Positions 45,801-57,236 of a DNA stretch of 64,000 nt are shown here, one piece after another. The DNA comes from Eutreptiella sp. 'Long Island Sound 2002' (Eukaryota > Euglenozoa > Euglenophyceae > Eutreptiales > Eutreptiaceae): the NCBI GenBank assembly GCA_964036045.1, contig OZ038388.1, forward strand, positions 8,656,223 to 8,720,222. The letters run 5' to 3'. Both the position numbers and the translations under genes were made by a program. The notes beneath the pieces are model-generated. The model saw only the letters and a list, made by a program, of their open reading frames with translations, did not search any database and was not told the DNA's origin. Numbering within the stretch: position 1 is the first letter of the stretch; each line of letters starts with the position of its first letter.

Positions 45801-48800
45801 GTGCGCTGCAGCACGGCGTCGCGGTGTGGCACCGGCCTGGCACCCCCGCGAACCCATCCCCCGCCCCAAAGCGCAGAAGAAACCTGATCTTCGTGGACGA
45901 CACAGTTCCGAAACTTGGGGCTGTTGTTCTGCAGGGGCGGGCTGTGTAGGAGGGCAGGGGGATGGGGGCCTGATGATTCCCGTCTTTCCCAAGAGACTTT
46001 TTGAAAATTTGACTTTTCGGACAACGTTTTGTCAGGTGCGAGGCGGATTGGGGCTATCATTTGGGATTCGTACGGGTACTCGGGTACCCCAGCCCCCGCA
46101 TCGACCCACGTAATCGCTCGTAGCTCAGATGCAGAATCAGACCCCAGCCCCCCCCCCTAAACTTTTTGGGCCCTGTTTGGGGGGGGGGGGGCGCCCGGTT
46201 GGGGCGGTCCCGGGTACCCCAACATACATCCCTCAGGATGATCCCCTCGTCGCGCTGATCATTTTGAACACACACATATGTGGGGTTTTGGGGGAATTAC
46301 CCACCGGGGGTCCGGTCCCAGCAGCCAAACTTTGGGGGGGGGGGCGCTGGGGGGGGGGGGGGGAGGTCATGGGTGAATTTTTTCCCCTGTTTTGCATGTA
46401 TATTTGAATTCCCCATAAAATTCTGAGCGTTGTGAGCCTACACACGGAGGGTGCAGTCAATTCTTACCCCCAACCGTATGCCCCAAAAACAGTTCCAGCG
46501 CCTGCGGCGCCAGGTTTGGGCAAAATGTGGGCCAGACCTCTTCAACACTTTGGACGTCCCAGGGGGGCTTGGGGGGGGGGGGTTGGCACAAGGCCTCGGT
46601 ATCTGAATGTTTGCCTTTGGCGGCGCCTATTGGCCTCTCGCCACTGCTCATTCTGACCCTCTGTGGGCCCGAACGTGTTTTGGTTGTGTCAATGGAGCCC
46701 CCGGATGACTTGTCCTGTTTGACTACTCCGGGGGTCGGCTGTCCCGGAGACGGGCTGTCTCCCGTGCCGTTGACCAGGTGCATCCAGATGCACACCCCAA
46801 GTCCACGCTGGGTTTGCTGCCTCCAGCACTGCCTTGCGCGCTCTGGGGTGTGCATCTGCAGGATAATTTTCCTGACAGGGGCTTCTAACAACCACAATGA
46901 ATCTTTCCCTTTTCCTTTTTTTCTTTCCTTTCCTTCCTTCTGCGCTCTTGGGGGGGGGGGTCCTGATTTTGCGTCTGGGCGCCCCCCATGGCAAGTAGGC
47001 CCGTGCAGCTGGGGCCATGGCCCTCCCCAACCCCCCAGAACTGCTATTTGCAGCCTCTTTGGGTGGCACACGTGGATGTTTACATTTTTCCACAGGCTCC
47101 ACCGGTTTTTTTTTGTGGGGGGCGGTGGGGCCTTCAGCCGAAGCAGACGACATCACCGGCTCACGGACGACACAAAATGATGGCAGTTTGGTGGCGCGCA
47201 CGGGCGAGCGCCGGGCGGACACACGGGCACGCGACCGTCCTTGGGGCACACCTTTCGTCGCCGTCGACGCTGAAGGTGACCACGGCGCGGGGCGTGAAGC
47301 CCTGGCCGCGGATCGCGAGGGTGAAGTTGCCGTCGACCGGGCACCCGAGCACGTCGCAGCCCGTCACCGACTCGATGAACGGCGGCGGGGCCGTGACGTT
47401 GACGTGGAACTGCAGCGTACTGTTCGCCCCCGACGCGTCCGCGGCGACGGCCGTCACGGCGTAGAGGCCCTCCCCCTCGCGGGCGGGGGGGCGGTACACG
47501 AGGCCGTCCAGACGCGCGTTGAGCTCGGCTGGGGGGGCCTGGAACGGGGCGGGGAGTGGGGTCGGGGGTGTTCGGTTTAGGCCGCGGCGATGCGGGCAAA
47601 TCTGGAGGATGCCTCACCGACAGCGGTCCCCTGCGTCCTGGAAGTGGGGTGAATGGCTACAGGGCCCCAGCGAAGCCGGCGGCCATTAACCCCACTTGCA
47701 GGCTGCAGGGGATCGCCGTCTGTAAGAATTCAGTAGATCGAGTAATTTAAGAATTTATTCGGTTGAGTAGATTAAGAATTCAGTGGATTGAGTAATCTAA
47801 GAATTTGTTAGATTGCGTAATTTAAGAATTTCCGTAGATTGAGGAATTTAAGGATTAATTTGACTGAGTGATTTAAGAATTCATTAGGTTGAGTCAGTCG
47901 TTTAAAATTCATTTAATTGAGGAATTTAAGAATTCAGTAGATTGAGTAATGTGAGAATTTGTTGGATTGAATAATTTAAGAATTTCAGTAGATTGCGTAA
48001 TTTAAGAATGCATTCAATTGATGCAACTTCCCCTTGTGCCTGCGCACTTTGCGCTACAGGGACCGTTTATCTCCAAGCCTCCAGGAAATAGCAGCAACCA
48101 CCAAAGGCCCGTCGGAAATAACAACCCCCATTCACAGTCTACGCTTGTTGCGCCACAATCCGGGAATTTTGTACCAAATTTTTCCGCGGGATTTAAGAAG
48201 TGGTGCCAAATTTTCTCCACATCAAATGCTGCTTTTCCAAATTTCGCATGCACATGCACCAACTCCCCCCCAACACCCCTGGTGGGAATGGGCATCTGGT
48301 TTAAACCGCAGAGTAGGAATCGCCATTACTAAAAGGGCACAAGGCCAGGGTTGCAATTACTCAATCGAATGAATTCCTAAAATTACTCAATGGAACGAAT
48401 TCTGACATTACTCAAACGAACGCATTCTGTAATTACTCAATCTACTGAATTCGTGAATTACTCAATCTACTGAATTCGTGAATTACCCAATCTACTGAAT
48501 TCGTGAATTACTCAAAGGAACAAATTCTTAAACTACTCAATCGAATGAAATCTTGAATTACTCAATCTACGGAAATTCTTAAATTACTCAATCTCACGAA
48601 TTCTTAGATTACTCAATCCACTGAATTCTCAAATCACTCGAACGAAATCTTAGATTACCCAATCTAATGAATTCTTAAATTACCCAATCGAATGGATTCT
48701 TACATTACTCAATCAAATGAATTATTAAAATACTCAATTGAATGAATTCTTGAATTACTATGCCAAGAGCGCTAACAGTGGCACCTACAACAAGAGGCTA

Positions 48801-51800
48801 AGGACCTTAAAATGCCATGGCAGCATTTGGCACATTTTTGCTGTGCCAAAGTTTGACGTTCCAAACTTCGCCCGTTCCAAATCCCCCCCCCCCCCCCGGT
48901 ACCTGCCCAGCTCCCCCGGTACCTGGAACGTGCACGTGACGCCGCCGCTCGCGTCCCCCGCGCACGCGTCGGAGCCGGGGAAGTCGCCGGCGGCGGCGGA
49001 CACCGTGACAATGACCGGGGCCGCGTCGTCGACGGCGTCGGGGTCCGACACTTCGAGCCGCAGCACGACCCGCCCCCCGAGCGCGCAGTGCAGCGTCGTG
49101 GCGGTCGCCGCGAACACAGGGGCGTCGGCGACCGGAAGCACGGTGACGTTCAGCTCCAGCACCGCGGCGGGGCCGGCGCTCTGCCCCACTTCCGACAACT
49201 CCAGCCGCACGACGGCGACCGGGGGCGAGTGGAAGTGCGGCGCCGGGACGTACACGATGGCGTTGGCAAAGGTCGCGAGTTCCGGCAACGAGCCCAACTG
49301 CCAGAGCCCGCCCCCGGGGCCGCGCAGGGCCGTCGCAGACGTAAGCGCCCCCGGGGGCTCCGCGGCGCTGAGGGAGGCGGTCAGTCGATAGCGGCGGGCA
49401 CCGGGGCGGAGCCCGTCGCTGAGGACGAGGCCAGACAGCGGCAGCGGCACGTCTTCGGGGGTGGACAGGGTTGTGAGGCCGTCGGGCCGCGCGATGGTCA
49501 GCGGCGGGTGGCCGACGGTGACGTAGACGGTGGCGCTGGCGTTGGCGGCGGGCCACAGGGCGCCGTCCACGCCCTCGTCCGCGACGTGCACGTGCACCAG
49601 CGCGAGGCCCTCGAAGCCCGGCGCCGGCTCGAAGGTCGCGTTCGCCAGCGCGGTCAGCGCCGCGACGGGCGCGCGCGGCAGCGGCAGGAACGCGACGGGC
49701 GGCCGCCCCGGCAGCCGCAGCAGCCCCGCGGAGGCCCAGACGGACACGTGCACGGGGGCGTCGCTGTCGTCGGTGAGGGCGATGGGGACGGGGACGGGGG
49801 TGTCGATGCCGGTGGCCAGTTCGGAGGGCACAGCGATGGCGGGCGGGCGGTTGATGAGCAGCCGGAGCGCCACGGCGGCCGAGGCGTTGCCGCCCCCGAA
49901 GCCGTCCACGAAGACCAGCAGCCAGTCCTGGCGCTCTGCGGCCTCCGGGCGGACCGTGAGGCGCATGGCGCGGAGGGCGGCGTTCAGGTCCGGCAGCAGC
50001 GCTGTGATCTGCGGGACGTGGGCGATGGAGGGCCCTCCTCTCAGCACACACACACCCTCCTCAACCCCCCCCCCTGTGCGACATTCCGTCTGGTTGTTGC
50101 TCCTTTACGGGGCCCTGGACAGTCACACGTTCTTCCCTTCGCATGTTGCGTCGGGTCGCTGCTTTCTGTCGGCCGCTGCGGCCGTTGCTCCTGCCGGTGT
50201 CGTTTCCGCGTTCGCTGGGACTCTGCTGGATGTGGCATGGGTTGCCGTTTGCGCGTCAGCGGCGCCCAATAATTGGCGTATTGAGGATGCCCCCCCCACA
50301 CACGCAATGAGAACCGCGAAAACAAGAACAGAGCAAGAAAAGCGGTAAAAGAAAACTCCTGAGGAACAGCAAAGCTGTCCTGGACGTCTTTCGGTCTGTT
50401 GACAAATGCGGCACACACACGCCCCTCTCCCCACGCACACACTCCCTCAGAGCCACACACAGCCCAGAGGCACGCCTCCACACAACACCGCCAAGCGGGG
50501 CTACCCGCACTATCGCAAAGTGCTGTCCGCAACGCGCAGTGCAAGCGTCAGCGACACCTCGAAGGCATCGGCCGTCGGGTCGGCACCGTAGTCCTGCGGG
50601 CGCGCCACAGGGACCGCAGACGCGTCCGCGAAGGTCAGCGTGTGGTTCGCGGCAACGACAAGGCGCATGGGCTGCGGGCGCTCCTCCGGGTCCCGCAACG
50701 TCACGGCGCGGGCCACCGGGAAGTCGGCCGGGGCCGCAAGGACGACCGGGCGGTCGGGGGTGGCGATCCAGACGTCGCGGGCCGGCACAAGCCGCACGTA
50801 CGCGGTGGTCTGCAGAGGTTCCGAGTCTCGAGGTGCGGAGCCGGTGTCGTTGACGGAAATCGCGACGGTGGCGGGCCCGGGGCCGACGCTGGGGTCTGGG
50901 ACCACAGGAGTGTACTGGAGCACGCGCACCGCGGCGAAGGCGTCGGCGGTGAGCGCGCGGAATGTGACCGCATGGAAGAGGTCCGGCACCGGCCCGGGAC
51001 CCCAGACCTGGACCCCGCCCGAGCCATTGATGCCCCACCGGAGCTCCAGACCCGTCGTCTGCGCAAAGGCCAGGACCCCGGCGTCGAGAGGGGACACAGT
51101 GAGGGAGACCTCGACATAGAAATCGCCAGCGCTTTCAGTGTCCGGGTCGTTGAGGGCGGTGACGTAGAGGGGGGTGGGGCCCTAGAAGATGGAGGGGCAT
51201 GGGTGGGACCTTCAGGGGGTTGGGTGGGGGGGGGAGGCAGACAGGCAAAAGGGACTGCAGGGCCCTCTGGTGAGGATCCAGACCTCTAGACATAAAGTCG
51301 GGACAAGGAGCCTTGGGCCCTTGCAATAAAGGTCAACACATTAGGCATGAGGTTAGTTACTTGCACAGTCACTGGGGCTAGTGACTGGTTGCTGCGGGGG
51401 TCGTTTCCCGGTTTTTGCTGCCCACTCCCCTCCGCGTTCCGGTCGTCCACCCCCTGCCTCGCTGTGTTTCCGTGGGCATGTGGCCCGTCTGGTTGCTGTT
51501 CCTTCACGGGGCCCTGGACAGTCACCCGTTCTTCCCTCCGCGTGCTGCGTCGGGTCGCGGTGTTCTGACGGCAGCTGCGGCCCGTGTTCCTGCTGGTCCT
51601 AACCCCCCATGACGCATTGATGACGAAATTCGGCCGGCCAATTTTGGCCAACTTTCACCACTGTTGACTCTTGAAAACAAAAGCGAGTTTTGGCCCCCAC
51701 AACATACCTCTTTGCGTTCGGAACATTCCGCTGATCATTTTGATGGGCCTCATGACATTTTTTGAAAAACAATTCTTTTCGAGATTTTTGACCACTTTTG

Positions 51801-54800
51801 GCCCCCAGAAAAAATTGATTCGGCACCTTCGGCTTTCAAAGTTACCCTTTCCCATAAGAGTGACAAAGGAGTTTCGCAATCGTCATTTCGTGATCTCGGG
51901 CCCCGGAGCCCCCCACCTCACCCCCACCGAAACAAGTCCGCCACTATTACATCCCTCCCTGTTGCGTACGCTGTACTGTGGTGGAGTATGGGGGTAATGC
52001 TCTCCACACCTTGTCACCTTGACGAAGGTGCACTTCCGAACTCCGAAAGGCAACGACCGGCGGATCGTTGACCGGCTGCACGTTGAGGGTGATGTTGGCA
52101 GAGGCGACGCTGACGCCGCCCTGCACGCTGCCCTGTACATCTATGCGCAGGACGTCTGTGCCGGCGAAGTGGCGGTCCGGTGAGTACACCAGAGAACCCG
52201 TCAACACCTGCATCAGGGCTGGCACGGAGGCATCGAACTCCCAATGCCCGCGGGATATGCTCGTGGCTGTGCCATTGAGAGGCACCTGCGCAGCCAACGT
52301 CCCGTGCGACACCCGCAGGTTCACAACAACGCGACTATCGGCGTCGGGATCCCGGACCTCAAAGACGTCGGCAAAGGCGTAGGGTGTGTCCTAGAGAGAC
52401 AAAGAGAGGGGGGCAAGGGAAGCAGGAGGGCCAGAGGGGGGGAAGGCAACAAGGGGGGACGCAGGGAGCAGGAGAGGGATCCAGTGTGGATGGTGGGCGG
52501 TGGATGCCCGCCCAGGGTCCATTTGGATCGGAGTTGTTGGCCTAGACTGGGGGGGTGCTAATCCTGCAGCGCCTGCGGCGCGCAACTTGGGTAATTATGG
52601 TGGAACAGCTGGTCTCATAACGAGGGAGCCACGGCCACTGTGAAACGTGAGTCCGTGCAGGGCATCGCCTTGTAGCCAGACAGGGACTGTTCAGCCGTCC
52701 ACAATCTGGTATTTTATGACTCGAGTTTCTCGGAGACAAACACCAACGGTTTACTCACACCCTTGCTGAGACATGGCGAAATGAGGGCCACACTGGATGA
52801 TGCTGCCTTTTGTGTCTGCAATTCCTTTTGCTTACAACGTGTTTGCTGCGGTTATGGCCTGTTGTGCAGACTGAACTGGCTACGGAAGGTCGCTCCTAGA
52901 TGCCTGCAGGGAGGAAGGGGGGGGGGGGGGAGAGAGAGATGCAGACATGCAGGAAGGGAGCGATGAAGCGATGAAGGGAGAGGGCTGGGATGAACGGATG
53001 TATAAGTGCAAAACTGCGATAAGAGCACGGCAGAAAACCACAACAGACATAACCTCGTTGGGGTACTGCCGCAAAGGCTGGAGCACATGCAGCAAAAAGG
53101 GCGGGGAGATTGCATGAGAGCCCCAGCCAGTTTCACATCAGGAGGTCATATGTACTCACAACGTCCCATCCGACCGAGCACACTGGCCCCATGCCTCACA
53201 CATACCTCCGTGAGCTCCAGCTCCTCCTTCGACACGATGATGTACGGCGCATCCTCCACGCCCCGCACTTCCACCCGAAGCACCGCGCTGCTCCGCTGCT
53301 CGCCCCCCAGGCCGCTCTGACCGCGGTCGCTGACGCGGATCGCGATCGCCGCGTCGCCCTCAAAATTCGGGTGCGGCCGGAATTTCGTGGTGTTCAGCAG
53401 CGCCCCGATTTGTGCGGAGGTGCAGTTGCACCGCAGCCCGTCCGGCCCCACGGCCACGGCCCCGGGGTCTGGCAGTGCCGCCGCGTCCGCCTCCAGCGTC
53501 CCGGCGCTGGTCCGCAGCTCCACCTCCAGAACGCACGCGCCGCTGCAGTCCACATCGGTCACGCCGATGAGCCCTGCAAGCGACAGCTCCGTGTCCTCCG
53601 CCATCCACACGTCCGAGTCGACCGCGATGACCGGGGCGTTGTTGACCGCCTCCACGACGATGAGCAGACTGACGTTCACAGAGAGGGCGCCCCCTGCCCC
53701 TGCGCTGCCCATATCACTGACGGTGAGTGTCAGGGTGTCGTTGCCGTGGTACAGCGCATCCGGAGTGTACTGCAGAGTCCGGACGGCGGCCGTAGCGGCG
53801 GCAGGCGGGGCGGTGAAGGTCAGCGCCGGGAAGGACGTACCGCTTGGTGGGAGCGGGGGGTCGAAGGCGTCCCAGAGACTGCGGTTGAGGGTCATGGACA
53901 AGACCCCACGTCCCACGCCGAGTGACACGAGGACGACAACGTCTTGTGAATGACGAGCGTCAGCGTCTCCGATCGTGCGAATCCCAAGATCCGTGAGAAC
54001 CTGAGCACAGTGTTTTGGCATCCGGGCGGGATGTGCGGGGCGCAGGAGGCGAGGGGTGGGGCCAGTATGGGAGTATGGGAGGCCAGTGGGGGCAGGCAGG
54101 GGACACGGGTTTGTGCTGCTGTCTTGGACCTCATGGTCGTGGGGGAATGTTTGCCCAGCGTGCGCCCGGCGCGCTACCTTTGTATTCAGTATCCTGGCTC
54201 TAGCCCCAAGTCTATCCTCACCTGCAGAAGTCCCCCTAGTAGACCGCACCCTGGAGTTGTATCACCACGTACCGGGACCAGGGGGTCCGTTTCACAAATG
54301 TGAGACCAAGCACAGTTGCATCATTGCCTACCACACCCACATTATACGACAAAGCTGCCACAGCAGGTTAACCAAAATTGGCCCCGTTATTTGGTGAGGG
54401 GGGGCGAAAACAGGCACGGGTGGGGAATGAATGGTCCAAAAAAAAGACGCCCGGCGCAAGCCCAGAGCACTAACACTTCCCCCATGCCTCCATTCCGGAC
54501 CAAATGGAGAAACTGCGTCCAGGTGTCCCGTAACAGGACTCACAGGTCCACAGGAAAGATCCGAGACGCCACTGCAGCGCTCACCAGGCACCACTAGTAG
54601 GATGCAGCCCCAAGTGTTGACTGGGCGTGGGGATGCAAACCCTTGGCTGGTGGTGCAAACAACCGAGGCCGGTCAGACACCATTCACACGCCGAAGAGCG
54701 GGATGGGTGCCCACCATGTTGCCTTAGAACTATCCCCAGCACTGTAGTATACAGTGGTTGTGGCCAAACACTTCGTAGGTGGCCTGGGCCGGGACATGCA

Positions 54801-57196
54801 CACACGAATACATCATTGGAGGACACAAGCGCGTATCATGATAGCTGCACACGGACAATGATGTGAGGCACAAAGCAACATCCAAGCACCTCTTTAAACA
54901 ACTATGGGAGGCAAGGGGTGTCTTGCTGAAGGCAGTACTGATGAGGATACCATACCGAGCATGCCAGTAGAGTACACTGCTTGGACCATTGCACTTCATT
55001 GGCTAGCAACCCCCCTCACCCATCCCAGACCCCGCTAACAGCAACTGGCGCAGGCTACCACAACCCCCAACCCCCAACAGCCAGTGTGCCCTTGTCAAAA
55101 CAAAGACGCCTTTGCGAGAGACCTTGGTGCGACCTTACCAAGGTGAGCGAAGCGAAAGTGGCGGTGAAACTTTGGGGGCGTTTTCGCACAGCGCCAGTTG
55201 TTACGTTGTTTATCCCGGGAACAGCCCTGAGAACCACCCACCTACAGAAGCACGCATGATCAATTCAAAACAGCATCGGGGGTGCAGAATTCAGGACCCT
55301 GGGACCCGTGGCTACCGGTGGTGAAAAAAGCCGACTTTGCGCCCCCTTTTGATAGACTTTCCTTGTTTAACACAGCCACCCGCCAAGAGCTATTGGAGCA
55401 CTCAAAAGCACACAGCTGCAAAGAAGGAGCGGGAAAGAGGGACAGGCAAACTGGTGTGGGAGGAATGCACTGTCGGAGTGAGGGGCTACTGCATATTTGC
55501 TTTCCCGTCTGTTGTACGAAGGCGCTCGACATCCTTCATGAGATAAAAGACACGATGCATTCCTGCATGGCCGTAAAGCGCAACTGGGGGGGGGGGGTGC
55601 TCTGTAAGTAATAGCTTTCGGGCTGAAGGGGGTGCCCATCTTCAGGCCATCAGCACCCAGCGTGTGTGTTGTCCACTGGGCGGGGGACGTCTTGACCGCG
55701 GAGGTGTCAGAGGGTTGGGGGGTTAACGGGCGGAGGGTGCAGCAGCCGGCGCTGGGGCCCAATCCTGCTGCAGGTGCCCTCCCGTCCTCACCGGCCCTGC
55801 AACCGGATGCAAATGGATCCGGCGATCACGCTTGTGAAACGGGAAGGGGCGACCGGGCGGTCTGCCGGGCCCTGGCTCAGGACGGGGACCACGGGCGACC
55901 AAGTGGCCGATGCCGAAGTGGGTCAAGCCGTCGCTCACTGGTCGCGCACCAGCGGCACCCCTTCACCGTCCCAAAGCGCTGTTCTGGGCCATCACTGGCC
56001 AACGGCACTTCAACGAGACCCCGACTCTGCGTGGGGGGGGCTCGTCGGCCGGTCCGTTGCCCTGCGCCTCGGACCCTGCACGAGACGTGGGGGGGGGGGG
56101 GGGGGCGCCGCATGGGGGGCAACAAGGGCGAGCTCCGGGCTCGACCGCCGGAGAATGGTCGGGCGGTGGGTGATCCAGCTGCCGCTCAGGGGGACACAAA
56201 CGGTGAGGGTGTGTCCAGGGGTTTGCTTCACTACGGGAGGGGGGGGAGGGGGGGTGATCTGGCGGACCCACCCACCCACACCCAGAGCACCAAGTACCGG
56301 CGAGAGACCGATGGCAGAGTACTTGCGTTCGCCGGGTCGAACCCGGTGGCATCGCAGCCGATTGGGTTTCTTTTGCTGCTTGTGCCACTTTTTCCTTTTG
56401 CTACGGCCAAACCACCCACCCCATCCGAAACCAACACATTTTCCTCAAGAGAAGAAATGAAAATTTGAGACACAGACAAACAATGAGAGGTCGATTTCAG
56501 AGAAAACTGTTTTTTTGCCCTCATACAACTCCCCCCCCCGTAGTAGTACGGATGCCTGCTTGTCATAGCAGAAGGTTCAAAGGCGAGAGGCCAATAGGCG
56601 CCGCCACAGGCTAACAGAGCCAACCACCAAAGCTTTGTGCCAACCCCCCTCCCCCGTAGGGTAGGCCACACCCTCAGCACAGCCATGGGCGTGCAGTACC
56701 TCCGCTACCCCCTTCGGTGCTAGGGCGAGAAGAACATTGCTCCAGGGGGTGGGGGGGGGGGGGGACGGAGGCCCATTTCCCAACCACCCCCCCTCCTTGT
56801 CCGCCGTGCTGGGAGTCCGGCGCGGGGGGTGCTTCATCTGCCGTGCCAAAGGGGGGGGGGGGTCGACCCCAACATCTACGGCTCAAAATGATCCCCACGT
56901 CGCGCTGATCATTTTGACTACACATTTGTGGGGGGGGGGGGGGGGGTTGGCACAAGGCCTTGGTGGTTGGTGGGGGGGGGGGGGGGGCTTGTGGTGGAGA
57001 AAACTTGTTCGGGCGAAAACTTGTGTTCCGGCACCTTCCGCGCCAACATCCGTTCTTACACAAAACAAAGGGCCCGGCACGGAACCCCATTTTTCCAACC
57101 CCCCCTCCTTCGGCGGGCGTCCGCGCCCCCCCCCCTCCCCTCACCTTCCGGAGCAATTTCCCGGGGGGCCTAGTGGAACAGCCCGGGCCGAGCGCT

Positions 57197-57236
<40 letters not shown>

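Larger units (their letters stand above)
43905..47251. other. intron j-k of the giant receptor gene
   Basis: 3.3 kb. Holds R1 copy 2 (44439-44750), G-runs (44215-44227, 44261-44274, 45358-45374), part of R6 (46228-46650) and nothing recognisably coding. Confidence 0.6.

Noticed and set aside
47723-48760. Possible CRISPR array because of regular 25-bp repeats
   Set aside because: Units are contiguous with no unique spacers, inverted in two halves, and lie in a eukaryotic intron.
49088-50272. Plus-strand frame of 394 codons
   Set aside because: Antisense shadow of receptor exon i and of repeat R3.
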